NCBI GenBank assembly: GCA_902797895.1
Contig: CADBUS010000189.1
Coordinates: 1-10,235, forward strand
Origin: an uncultured Bacteroidia bacterium
GTDB lineage: Bacteria; Bacteroidota; Bacteroidia; Bacteroidales; UBA932
Direction: 5' to 3'
DNA length: 10,235 nucleotides
Shown: piece by piece, positions 1 through 7,106 of the stretch
Position numbering within the stretch: the first letter of the stretch is position 1
Layout of the letters: each line of letters starts with the position of its first letter
Translations under genes and position numbers: made by a program
The notes under the pieces: model-generated
The model's database searches: none
Seen by the model: the letters and a program-made list of their open reading frames with translations, nothing else
What the model was told of the DNA's origin: nothing

Positions 1-818
1 ATAACCCTATGGGCTGCATTAAGCAGAAAGAGCTTTGGCGTGGAGGTTACTCCGTAATCTACAGGAAAGCGGCTATCTCTCTCAATATCGGCTACGTGGG
101 TAATTATTGCAAAGGGATTCTGAGTTGCAAACTGCTCGTTTATCTCTCTTTTCCAAGCCTTGCTGTCGGTACCCGTATATACGCAGTAAATGTTAAGCGG
201 TGCAAAGGTAAAGTTATCTGCAAACTCCATAAGTTTAGGAGTTTCTGCTTTGCAAAACGGGCAGTTATCGCTCCAAAAATAGATTATGGTATATTCTCCG
301 AGCCGGCTGCCAAGCTCTATTACAGAGCCTGATGTATCTTTGAGGCTGAGCTGTGGCGCCTTTTTGCCGAGCAATGTTCCCTCGTTTACCGTTACAAAGT
401 AGGCCATCTCTCCAAGTTCGGAGTCTGAAGCCTCAATCTTGCCGCTTAAAAAGTAGTTTTTTGCAATATAGACCGCTATGCTCTCCTTGCCCATAATTTT
501 AGACTCCTTAAAGAAGTTGTAGCACTCTTTGGCTACGGTCTGTTTTAGTGTGGAGTCTGTTGAATTGGGATTAGTAAGCAGCTTATCTACTGCATCATAG
601 GCATATTTGTCAGGTGCAAGCTCCAGTCTTTTAAGTAGCTCCAATAGTGCGCCGCGCATATCTGCATTGGAGCTATCGGATGCAGTTGCAGCATTTGCAT
701 TATCTGAAACAGCGGTGCCATACTGCTTTGGAGAGCAGCCAAACAAAGTTGCCGCCACCATAAGGATAAGCAGCATAACTTTCAAAAGTTTGCATCCGTG
801 CCGAGTTTGGGCAGCCAC
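1..818 (-). CDS. Thioredoxin-like (TlpA/AhpC-TSA type) lipoprotein, C-terminus cut by window edge
   Basis: Predicted exported lipoprotein with a C-terminal thioredoxin fold, probably a periplasmic thiol-disulfide reductase. Counting from the GTG at 818, residues 14-27 are hydrophobic and end in the lipobox LFGC (Cys28). Residues 30-145 are a helical, alanine-rich region without a recognised motif. From about residue 150 (GKKAPQLSLKD) the thioredoxin fold begins, with active site WSDNCPFC (Cys186/Cys189) and a cis-proline motif TSTPKLF near 261. The last residues lie beyond position 1. The start is uncertain. The ATG at 776 leaves a signal peptide with no positive charges. The GTG at 818 (11 nt after the coaD stop, preceded by AGAGAG) and the TTG at 785 (MKVMLLIL...) both give normal lipoprotein signals. 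It is co-directional with coaD and likely cotranscribed. The thioredoxin-fold call is firm; the physiological partner is unknown. Confidence 0.85.
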   Translation of the reverse strand, partial: MAAQTRHGCKLLKVMLLILMVAATLFGCSPKQYGTAVSDNANAATASDSSNADMRGALLELLKRLELAPDKYAYDAVDKLLTNPNSTDSTLKQTVAKECYNFFKESKIMGKESIAVYIAKNYFLSGKIEASDSELGEMAYFVTVNEGTLLGKKAPQLSLKDTSGSVIELGSRLGEYTIIYFWSDNCPFCKAETPKLMEFADNFTFAPLNIYCVYTGTDSKAWKREINEQFATQNPFAIITHVADIERDSRFPVDYGVTSTPKLFLLNAAHRV

Positions 819-829
819 CTCTCTATTTT

Positions 830-1336
830 TTATTTTTGCTTAACGGCCTCTTTCCGTTTAGTCAGATACTTTTTGATATTTACCCCTTGGGGCATAAACG
901 GAGTGGCATCTCCATTGTGCATAAGCACATCTCTTACAACGGTAGAGGAGATAAACGAGAACTCGTGGCTGGCCTGCACATATACTGTTACTATACTCGG
1001 ATCCAGCACCTTGTTGGCCTGTGCTATAACACCCTCAAACTCAAAATCTGTGGTAGTACGCAAGCCTCTTACTATAAACTTTACATCCATTTTGCGGCAG
1101 AGCTCAATTGTAAGTTCCTTGTAGCAGCAAACCTCCACTCTCTTGCCAAACGCTTTTGTGGCATCTGCTATAATCTTCATTCTCAAATCTACCGGAAAGA
1201 AGCCGCTCTTTAATTTGCTGCTGTTGTAACCAACTGCAACAATCACCTTATCAAATATCTTGAGTGCAGATTCGAGCACATCCAAATGGCCCAAGGTGAA
1301 AGGGTCAAACGAGCCCGGAAAAATAGCTGTACGCAT
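830..1336 (-). CDS. coaD: Phosphopantetheine adenylyltransferase (CoaD)
   Basis: Cytosolic enzyme of coenzyme A synthesis. It transfers AMP from ATP to 4'-phosphopantetheine, giving dephospho-CoA and pyrophosphate. The 168-residue product shows the nucleotidyltransferase signature at the N-terminus: GSFDPFTLGH (residues 8-17), with the T-x-G-H version of the ATP-binding motif at 14-17. It also has the family motif RGLRTTTDFEFE (90-101) and ISSTVVRD (129-136), the region that contacts ATP in CoaD structures. The length is close to the usual 155-165; the few extra residues are a basic C-terminal tail (KRKEAVKQK). The ATG at 1336 begins directly with MRTAIFPGSFDP, the canonical N-terminus, so the start is secure. 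A Bacteroidota-type -7 box lies about 40 bp upstream. The lipoprotein gene follows closely on the same strand. Confidence 0.97.
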   Translation of the reverse strand: MRTAIFPGSFDPFTLGHLDVLESALKIFDKVIVAVGYNSSKLKSGFFPVDLRMKIIADATKAFGKRVEVCCYKELTIELCRKMDVKFIVRGLRTTTDFEFEGVIAQANKVLDPSIVTVYVQASHEFSFISSTVVRDVLMHNGDATPFMPQGVNIKKYLTKRKEAVKQK

Positions 1337-1377
1337 ATAAAAAACTCTTTTTAGAGCGTAAATGTAGCATCTGTTTT

Positions 1378-1385
1378 CAAAAATA
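1378..1385 (-). promoter_or_regulatory. Putative -7 promoter box for coaD
   Basis: Read on the minus strand this is TATTTTTG, a match to the Bacteroidota -7 consensus TAnnTTTG. It ends 41 bp upstream of the coaD ATG, in the 85-bp gap between the LysE-family gene and coaD. No convincing TTTG -33 element is seen about 20 bp further upstream. The box suggests that coaD and the lipoprotein gene have their own transcript. This is a motif match only. Confidence 0.5.
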
Positions 1386-1421
1386 CCAACGAGGGGGAGA
1401 AATATTAGTTATCTGATATTG

Positions 1422-2081
1422 TTATCTCCATATTTGGAGAGCTTCCAAAAGACCTTCACAGAAAGAGATTACTCCCAGCGCAATTATTATAATACCGGAT
1501 ATTCTGTTAAGGATAATAAGCTGCTTGAGCCTGAACTTTTTTCTGAAAATATTTACAATGTTGCTCAAAGAGAACCACCAAAGTGCCGAGCCTAAGAAGA
1601 TTCCGGTAAGCACCAAGCGAACAGCGTGGCCGGCCCCTGAGCCTGTATAGTTAGAGAGATCTAATCTTACCGCTGCAAACATTCCAAAAATAAGAAATAT
1701 AGAGCCCGGGTTGGTAATTGTCATAGCAAACGACTCAAAGAAATCTCCAAAGCTACGCTTTTTGCTCTTCTTTTGATGTATCTGTTTCAGCGGATTAGAG
1801 CGGTAGATTCTTACTCCTATCAAAGCTATCACGAGCCCTCCTATCAACAATACGGGAGCCTTGTTATTGGCCACAAACTCCTCAATAAAGAATAGGCCCA
1901 TAAGTGAGAAAGCTGAGTAGAATGTATCCGATACGGAGGCCCCCAAACCAGAAATAAAGCCAGCCATCCTCCCTTTGCTCAAAGTCTTTTGAATACAGAG
2001 AACCCCTACCGGCCCAAGCGGTATGGAGGCTCCTAAACCCACAATAAGCCCCTTTATAAAGACCATCAGCAAATCGTTCAT
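1422..2081 (-). CDS. LysE/RhtB-family inner-membrane exporter
   Basis: Predicted six-helix inner-membrane protein of the LysE translocator family, whose studied members export amino acids or related small metabolites. The 219-residue product opens with a hydrophobic helix followed by the family signature around PLGPVGVLCIQKTLSKGR (residues 21-38). Next come GFISGLGASVSD, hydrophobic stretches near 76-93 and 118-138, a basic loop (HQKKSKKRS, 102-110) and further helices at 154-175 and 186-208. NPGSIFLIF (124-132) matches the second NP-containing family motif. An open frame runs upstream to 2171, but that extension (MREAIQIF...) overlaps the lnt start and the promoter boxes, so MNDLLMVF at 2081 is chosen; M6 at 2066 is possible. 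The substrate cannot be inferred. It is divergent from lnt with only 46 bp between the starts. Confidence 0.88.
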   Translation of the reverse strand: MNDLLMVFIKGLIVGLGASIPLGPVGVLCIQKTLSKGRMAGFISGLGASVSDTFYSAFSLMGLFFIEEFVANNKAPVLLIGGLVIALIGVRIYRSNPLKQIHQKKSKKRSFGDFFESFAMTITNPGSIFLIFGMFAAVRLDLSNYTGSGAGHAVRLVLTGIFLGSALWWFSLSNIVNIFRKKFRLKQLIILNRISGIIIIALGVISFCEGLLEALQIWR

Positions 2082-2104
2082 TCTTCCAAAATTTCTACGA
2101 GCGG

Positions 2105-2112
2105 CAAAAATA
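2105..2112 (-). promoter_or_regulatory. Putative -7 box for the LysE-family gene
   Basis: On the minus strand this reads TATTTTTG, within the longer GCTATTTTTG that recurs upstream of the nuclease and DUF2461 genes. It ends 23 bp before the chosen ATG at 2081, leaving a short leader. It sits back to back with the lnt-facing box. No clear TTTG -33 element is visible, only a T-rich run at about the right distance. Confidence 0.5.
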
Positions 2113-2114
2113 GC

Positions 2115-2122
2115 TAAATTTG
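2115..2122 (+). promoter_or_regulatory. Putative -7 box facing lnt
   Basis: TAAATTTG on the plus strand fits TAnnTTTG. It ends only 5 bp before the lnt ATG at 2128, so initiation at the usual distance would put the transcript start at or within a few bases of the ATG. Either lnt mRNA is nearly leaderless, or this half of the element is not the real lnt promoter. Confidence 0.35.
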
Positions 2123-2127
2123 GCCTT

Positions 2128-3792
2128 ATGAAAAAATCTATTTCAGCAAAAATTTGGATAGCCTCTCTCATATCGGGATTACTGCTATCGCTACCATATA
2201 TTCTTTCAGACTCAGGGCTGATTGCACTTGTTGCCCTTATTCCACTATTTGCCGCAGAAAAAATTGCAACAGAGAATAAAATCAGACATTTCTGGCTCTG
2301 CTATTATTGCGCTTTTTTGGTTTGGAACATAGTTGCAACTTGGTGGATTTACTACGCTACGCCTGGTGGAGCAATAGCTGCCATTACGCTGAATGCTCTG
2401 CAAATGGCACTGATATTCAGAGTTTTCAGATGGTTAAAAAAGAGGTTTGTAACAGCAAGTGGCACTCTGCTGCAATTTTTGCCATATCTTGGCTTTGCCA
2501 CACTTTGGCTCGCCTGGGAACATTGTTACAGCACTTGGCAAATAAGCTGGCCTTGGCTCTTTTTAGGAAACTCCTTTGCAGATACAACCACACTTATCCA
2601 ATGGTACGAGTTTACCGGCAGCCTCGGCGGCTCGCTCTGGATAATCCTTTGCAATATCCTTATATTCAATACTATAGTAAAAGGTTTAGATAGGCAAAAA
2701 AGAGCCTTCCCTATTGGAGCTTTTTCTGTTGCTATGGCTGCTATCTTTATCCCGATAGCCATATCTATAACCATCTACTTCCGTCCTCTTCCCAAAGCCT
2801 CAGAATCAGGTAGCTTGGCAGCTAAAGAGGTTGTCATTCTGCAACCCAACATAGATCCCTACTACGACAAGTTTGGCGGAATCAATCAAAGCGAGCAAAA
2901 CCACAAGCTGCTAACTCTTGCAGATAAGGCTGTTACAGACTCTACCGCATTGATAGTTGCTCCGGAGACCTTCTTTAATCCAAGTATTGAGGCCGGTGTA
3001 CTTATTGAGGATATGCCATACAACAATCGCACATTGGCAGCCTTTTCGGAGTACGCTAAAGCTAAGAGTTGCGATTTCCTCTTTGGAGCAGTAACACACA
3101 AATACTACGGCAATTACAAGCCTACAAGAACCGCTCGGCAGATGCGCAGCGGCATCTGGTACGATCTTTTTAACACTGCAGTATATGCAGATATGCAGGG
3201 CGAGTGCAGTTTCTATCATAAATCTAAACTTGTAATACTCGCAGAATCTGTACCTTATATTGGAGATAAGAGCTTTTTCAACTCGCTTGGAATAGATTTG
3301 GGAGGAGGAATCGGCAACTTTGGTACTCAACCATACCGCACTCTCTTCAAGATGGAAGATGGTACCAAATTCGGAACTGCAATATGCTACGAGTCTGTAT
3401 TCGGTGAGTTTTATACAGAGTACATACAGGCCGGTGCCAATTTTATGACAATTATCACAAACGATGGGTGGTGGCACAACACCTCCGGCCACATACAACA
3501 TCTTAACTACGCGAGAATAAGAGCAATAGAGACCAGAAGAGATATTGCAAGATGCGCCAATACAGGCATCTCCGCCTTTATCAACCAAAAGGGAGATATA
3601 GTATCTCAAACACCTTGGTGGGAGGAGTGTTTCTTAAAAGGCCATATTACACCCAACAGCAAAATCACCGCCTTTGTAAAGTACGGAGATATTGTTGGGC
3701 GCACCGCCTGCTATATCATAATCCTGATAGTGCTGATTGCTATTTTTTATCGCGCTTCGGGTAGGCGATCCGCGAGTGGTAAATCTCTTTGA
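2128..3792 (+). CDS. lnt: Apolipoprotein N-acyltransferase (Lnt)
   Basis: Inner-membrane enzyme of lipoprotein maturation. It moves an acyl chain from a phospholipid to the N-terminal cysteine of apolipoproteins. The 554-residue product has hydrophobic helices over residues 9-217, then a periplasmic carbon-nitrogen hydrolase domain (about 234-515) and a last helix at 525-541. The Glu-Lys-Cys triad is visible: Glu280 in APETFFNPS, Lys365 in FYHKSKLV and Cys420 in GTAICYESVFGEF. Glu373 corresponds to the further conserved Glu after the Lys motif. TNDGWW (444-449) and HLNYARIRAIETRR (458-471) are also typical. An open frame extends upstream to 2023, but inside the divergent gene; MKKSISAKIW at 2128 gives a normal N-terminus. 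The last 53 bp overlap the 3' end of the opposite phosphodiesterase gene. The lipoprotein at the left edge would be one substrate. Confidence 0.95.
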   Translation: MKKSISAKIWIASLISGLLLSLPYILSDSGLIALVALIPLFAAEKIATENKIRHFWLCYYCAFLVWNIVATWWIYYATPGGAIAAITLNALQMALIFRVFRWLKKRFVTASGTLLQFLPYLGFATLWLAWEHCYSTWQISWPWLFLGNSFADTTTLIQWYEFTGSLGGSLWIILCNILIFNTIVKGLDRQKRAFPIGAFSVAMAAIFIPIAISITIYFRPLPKASESGSLAAKEVVILQPNIDPYYDKFGGINQSEQNHKLLTLADKAVTDSTALIVAPETFFNPSIEAGVLIEDMPYNNRTLAAFSEYAKAKSCDFLFGAVTHKYYGNYKPTRTARQMRSGIWYDLFNTAVYADMQGECSFYHKSKLVILAESVPYIGDKSFFNSLGIDLGGGIGNFGTQPYRTLFKMEDGTKFGTAICYESVFGEFYTEYIQAGANFMTIITNDGWWHNTSGHIQHLNYARIRAIETRRDIARCANTGISAFINQKGDIVSQTPWWEECFLKGHITPNSKITAFVKYGDIVGRTACYIIILIVLIAIFYRASGRRSASGKSL

Positions 3793-5788
3793 TTTGGCGT
3801 TTGAATACAGATTTAAGAGATGTTAAATCCTTAAATGTAATATTAGCCCTAACAAGCTGATTTCCTGCTATTCTGCGCTCTATCACAGAATCTACCAAAG
3901 AGGCTATTCGCTCCTCAGAATACTCTGCCAAGGAGCGCGATGCGGCCTCTAAAGCATCGGCAATCATAACCACAACCTCCTCCTTTGTTACAGGCAGTTT
4001 GCCGTGGTAGGTAAACGACTCCTTATCGTTTGGATCTCCCCCATTGTTGCAATATACATTGTAGAAATACTCGGTCATCGAGTGGCCGTGATGTGAGGCT
4101 ATAAAATCCTGCACTATCTGCGGAAGATGATACTTTTTGGCAAGTTCCAACCCATCATCTACGTGGCTTATTATAATTGCCGCACTCTCTTTTGGAGAGA
4201 GCTCTTTATGATAGTTGAAATCCTTAGGCTGGTTCTCTATAAATGCCTGAGGATTAACCATTTTACCAATATCGTGATAGAGAGCCCCTGCCCTTGCTAT
4301 TCGCGGATTTCCATCAATAGCCACAACCGCCCTCTCTGCAAGGTTTGCAACCTGAAGCACGTGTTGAAATGTGCCGGGAGCCTTCTCTGCAAGCGCCCTA
4401 AGCACATCGTTCTCGGTATCGGACAAATCCTTCAGAGAGGAGATTGATACCATATAGAACATCTTCTCCATCAAGAATACAAACGGATAAGTAACCACCA
4501 CCAATACGGCAGAGATAAATAGATATAGGTAAATTATTAAATCTGAGCTAACTTCGGCATTGTTGAATATAAGCGTAAAGGCAAGATGCACTACCGCCGT
4601 TGCAATAAATATATAGATTGAGTTCAAAAATTGCAGCCACCCTCTCTCATAGAGCGAGAATGTGATAAAGGCAAGCGCACCGGCCACACCATTGAGCAGA
4701 TATAGCTCAATACCATTCTCCGCAATAAGGGCAAGCGGAATTAGCGATATAAAATAGACGGGCAGCACCACTCTATTGTATATGAAAGAGCTCATATAGA
4801 GGGTAGTAACCGCAAATGGCACTATATACAGGTAATCCGGATGGAGCTTGCGCACAAGCACAGTAAGCACAAAGTTCAAACAGCATATAAATAGTACAAA
4901 ATTAAACTTGTTCTGATGCCTTAAAATCTGGAAATCAGAAAAGTAGAGTGCTATATAGAGCAGTATGAAAATTGCAATTATAACTATTGCGTGGCCCAGA
5001 TATAGGAAAATTTTATGGTTAGAGTAGCCCACGCTCCGCTTAAATTCTGCCTTAAAAGATTCTAAAACATTGTATATATCCTCTGTAACAATCTCTCCTT
5101 CAGCAACTATCCTATGGCCGGCATATACCATACCCTTTGTGGGAGAGATATAATCCACCGCCTGATGATGCAGCTCGGCAGTCCTCTTCTCATCATACTC
5201 TATATTGGGAATGAGCAATGTTGAGATATTCAGTCCGTTCATAATAGCCTCTATGCTCTCCTCCTGATTTGGAAAAGCAATCATCATATCCGTTTTTATC
5301 TGTAATATCGCTCGCGATGGTGTATATAGGTCAGATTCAATGGTTTGTAGAGTAGTGCCCCCCTTGCGTACAAATATGGTCCTATCCTGTTGCTCTTTCT
5401 GTGGCAGAAGCCCCACATAATAGACCTTCTTCAGCGATTTCATAAGCACTTCTTGCAGCGGCTCTGGTATGGAATCGGCATAACAAGCCTGTAAAACAGA
5501 TGAAATAGAGGCATTTACAGCATCGTCTGCACTTGTGTAATATGGCACCATATTCTTGGCCGCTTCTGCCCTCTCCAAATCCAACTCCGCCTTGCTCTTT
5601 AGGAGCGGAAAATCTATCGGAGCATCTAAGGTCTCATACATCCAGGCAGAGCCCTTTTTGTAATTATACTTGAATTTGGCATCGTCGGGATAGAGTAGCA
5701 TCATAATTATAAATGCCACAGCCATAGCTAAATAGTTATTCCCATTGCGCAGTATCAGCTTCAGCCTGTCTTTATCTATTCTTTCCAT
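3740..5788 (-). CDS. 7TM-HD membrane phosphodiesterase, PgpH-like (probable c-di-AMP hydrolase)
   Basis: Predicted inner-membrane HD-domain phosphodiesterase; the best-studied relative, PgpH, hydrolyses c-di-AMP. The 682-residue product has one helix at 19-33, an extracytoplasmic 7TMR-HDED-type domain (about 35-255), a seven-helix block (about 257-440) and a cytosolic HD domain (about 460-670). The metal ligands are present: His476 in GTFQHVLQV, His505-Asp506 in YHDIGKM, His542 in SHVDDG, His566/His567 in SHHGHS and Asp611 in ADALEAA. All HD residues appear intact, so it should be active. An open frame continues to a GTG at 5827, but that codon lies within the putative -7 box, so MERIDKDRLK at 5788 is preferred. 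The 3' end overlaps lnt tail to tail. The substrate is inferred from the family. Confidence 0.9.
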   Translation of the reverse strand: MERIDKDRLKLILRNGNNYLAMAVAFIIMMLLYPDDAKFKYNYKKGSAWMYETLDAPIDFPLLKSKAELDLERAEAAKNMVPYYTSADDAVNASISSVLQACYADSIPEPLQEVLMKSLKKVYYVGLLPQKEQQDRTIFVRKGGTTLQTIESDLYTPSRAILQIKTDMMIAFPNQEESIEAIMNGLNISTLLIPNIEYDEKRTAELHHQAVDYISPTKGMVYAGHRIVAEGEIVTEDIYNVLESFKAEFKRSVGYSNHKIFLYLGHAIVIIAIFILLYIALYFSDFQILRHQNKFNFVLFICCLNFVLTVLVRKLHPDYLYIVPFAVTTLYMSSFIYNRVVLPVYFISLIPLALIAENGIELYLLNGVAGALAFITFSLYERGWLQFLNSIYIFIATAVVHLAFTLIFNNAEVSSDLIIYLYLFISAVLVVVTYPFVFLMEKMFYMVSISSLKDLSDTENDVLRALAEKAPGTFQHVLQVANLAERAVVAIDGNPRIARAGALYHDIGKMVNPQAFIENQPKDFNYHKELSPKESAAIIISHVDDGLELAKKYHLPQIVQDFIASHHGHSMTEYFYNVYCNNGGDPNDKESFTYHGKLPVTKEEVVVMIADALEAASRSLAEYSEERIASLVDSVIERRIAGNQLVRANITFKDLTSLKSVFKRQIKEIYHSRIAYPKRDKK

Positions 5789-5826
5789 AGTGCCATCAAA
5801 TTTTGAGTGACTTGAATCTATTCTCA

Positions 5827-5834
5827 CAAATTTA
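5827..5834 (-). promoter_or_regulatory. Putative -7 box for the 7TM-HD phosphodiesterase gene
   Basis: On the minus strand this reads TAAATTTG (TAnnTTTG), ending 38 bp before the ATG at 5788. That fits a short leader and argues against the upstream GTG start. It forms one half of an 18-bp back-to-back element that is the exact reverse complement of the lnt/LysE one. No -33 TTTG is seen. Confidence 0.45.
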
Positions 5835-5836
5835 GC

Positions 5837-5844
5837 TATTTTTG
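5837..5844 (+). promoter_or_regulatory. Putative -7 box for the nuclease operon
   Basis: TATTTTTG on the plus strand, within GCTATTTTTG, ending 31 bp before the ATG at 5876. A TTG at 5812-5814 lies about 22 bp upstream of the box, slightly farther than the typical -33 spacing, and may be a weak partner. It is likely to drive the three plus-strand genes to 7956. Confidence 0.5.
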
Positions 5845-5875
5845 CTCTAACTCAGAATCTGTTTTGAATACAATT

Positions 5876-6724
5876 ATGACAAAACGGCTTTACATAAAAG
5901 GTTTTATACTCTCCCTGTTTGCCCTGCTTATATTCTGCTCGGCAAGTCCGTTTAAGGGAACAAGGCTCCGGCAATCGGCAAAATTAGACTCCTGGTGGGG
6001 TAGCGTAGTAAAGGTAAAATACTACAACACAGACTTTAGCAAATTTACTTTCAAGGATTATGAAAATACCTTACTCTACAGCAAAAAGAATGGTTTTGAG
6101 AGAGGCAAGTGCCAAAAGCTGCTAAAGAGAGTACCAAAATCTGAAAGAAAGAAGAAATGGCTCGCCGTATATGACAATAGAGGCTACCTGTGCGCTCTGC
6201 TTAGCGAAGATGCTGTAATAGCAGATGCCGGTATTAAATCCAAGGGGGCGGATGAGGTCTTTCTGAATATGTTTCTGAACACTTTGCATCTGCCATCGGC
6301 ACACTATTATGTAGATAATATAGATTATTATACCGATAGCTACGGCAGAATAGTACGCGTTCTCTGCAAAGATTTAACTCTTAAATCGCGAGGAAGAAAC
6401 AAAGGCTCGCAGCGCTACTCCGTAAAGTTCAAAGATGGCAAAAAGGGAGATAACTGCGGCCATCTTATCCCTCAGGCACTTAACGGCCCTGCAGAGCAGA
6501 TAAACTATGTTCCGCAGCGCAGAGAACTCAACGGAGGAGAGATTCTTGAGCTTGAAAAAAAGGCCATAAATGCCAAGCGCAGAGGCCATAAAGTCTCATA
6601 CGAGATTAAATTGCTCTACAAAGGCAAAGAGAAGCGGCCATACGGCTTTGAGAACAATGTCAAGGTCTATGACTCAAAAAACAGAGTGATAAACAACTAT
6701 ACAGGAATATTTGACAACAGTTAA
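5876..6724 (+). CDS. Exported DNA/RNA non-specific endonuclease (Endonuclea_NS_2 type)
   Basis: Predicted secreted or periplasmic metal-dependent nuclease of the beta-beta-alpha-metal class, 282 residues. MTKRLYIKG plus a hydrophobic stretch (10-20) forms a signal peptide; Cys21 is preceded by Phe, so a lipoprotein is unlikely. Residues about 30-145 are a basic region I do not recognise. The C-terminal domain (about 150-280) follows the family pattern. It begins with YGRIVRV, then GDNCGHLIPQ with the candidate catalytic His196, GPAEQINYVPQ (Asn210, Gln214) and ELNGGEILELE with the likely metal-binding Asn219 and Glu227. It ends with YEIKLLYKGKEKRPYGFE. The typical D-x-G-H and L-N-R-G versions are altered to N-C-G-H and L-N-G-G, with His and Asn kept. 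A TTG at 5864 is in frame but ATG 5876 gives a better signal peptide. It is first in an operon. The role (nutrient scavenging or a toxin) is unknown. Confidence 0.82.
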   Translation: MTKRLYIKGFILSLFALLIFCSASPFKGTRLRQSAKLDSWWGSVVKVKYYNTDFSKFTFKDYENTLLYSKKNGFERGKCQKLLKRVPKSERKKKWLAVYDNRGYLCALLSEDAVIADAGIKSKGADEVFLNMFLNTLHLPSAHYYVDNIDYYTDSYGRIVRVLCKDLTLKSRGRNKGSQRYSVKFKDGKKGDNCGHLIPQALNGPAEQINYVPQRRELNGGEILELEKKAINAKRRGHKVSYEIKLLYKGKEKRPYGFENNVKVYDSKNRVINNYTGIFDNS

Positions 6725-6734
6725 AACAATCGCT

Positions 6735-7106
6735 ATGGAGAGTGAAGAGAATAAAATCTACAGCCCCTCATATCTTACTTATTTAGAAGATTTTGCGCTA
6801 ATGAATCTTAAAAAGAATAATATCAATTTCAAGGATATTGTATCAACCATATTAAAGGTATCTATAGTACGCAAATCGCCTATATTCCAGCAAAAAGTTC
6901 ATCTTGCCGGCACTAACAAGGTAGAACATCTTGATTGCTGGGGTATCTTTCCTATTGCCAAGATGATAGAGCAAGATGGCAACAGAGGTTTCAGCAAGAT
7001 AGAGCTTGCCATAAGAATTACAGATGGAGAGATAGAGAGAATCAGATATACAGTACGCCCAAAAGTAAAATATAGAGTTATAGAGGAGAGTGAAACAGAT
7101 GAATAA
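6735..7106 (+). CDS. Uncharacterised 123-residue protein between nuclease and esterase genes
   Basis: I do not recognise this protein. It has 123 residues, no signal peptide and no membrane helix, and looks like a small soluble cytosolic protein. The N-terminal half is helix-prone (YLTYLEDFALMNLKKNN). The middle and end look beta-rich (VHLAGTNKVEHLDCWGIF; SKIELAIRITDGEIERIRY), and the tail is acidic (EESETDE). It starts 10 bp after the nuclease stop, and its stop overlaps the esterase start by 8 bp, so it is surely cotranscribed with both. An in-frame TTG at 6711 inside the nuclease gene is less likely than ATG 6735. A small cytosolic protein directly after an exported nuclease could be a nuclease inhibitor or immunity protein, but no sequence motif supports this; position is the only argument. 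An accessory protein is equally possible. Confidence 0.75.
   Translation: MESEENKIYSPSYLTYLEDFALMNLKKNNINFKDIVSTILKVSIVRKSPIFQQKVHLAGTNKVEHLDCWGIFPIAKMIEQDGNRGFSKIELAIRITDGEIERIRYTVRPKVKYRVIEESETDE

Noticed and set aside
836..1213. Plus-strand open frames opposite coaD
   Set aside because: coaD has complete family motifs on the minus strand; these frames have no family features.
1342..1358. Short hairpin CTCTAAAAAGAG followed by T residues just before the coaD ATG (minus strand)
   Set aside because: The stem is only 4 bp and lies between the coaD promoter box and its start codon. It is too weak for a terminator and not convincing as an attenuator.
1425..1440. Six-bp stem with tetraloop (TCTCCA TATT TGGAGA) over the end of the LysE-family gene
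   Set aside because: It overlaps the last coding codons and no U-run follows on the transcript, so it was not called a terminator.
2023..2127. N-terminal extension of lnt into the divergent gene
   Set aside because: It would overlap the start of the LysE-family gene and both promoter boxes, and it adds a polar stretch before the normal first helix.
2911..3609. 232-codon open frame antisense to lnt
   Set aside because: It lies wholly inside the catalytic domain of lnt, its translation is cysteine- and tyrosine-rich with no recognisable motif, and it is explained as a shadow frame.
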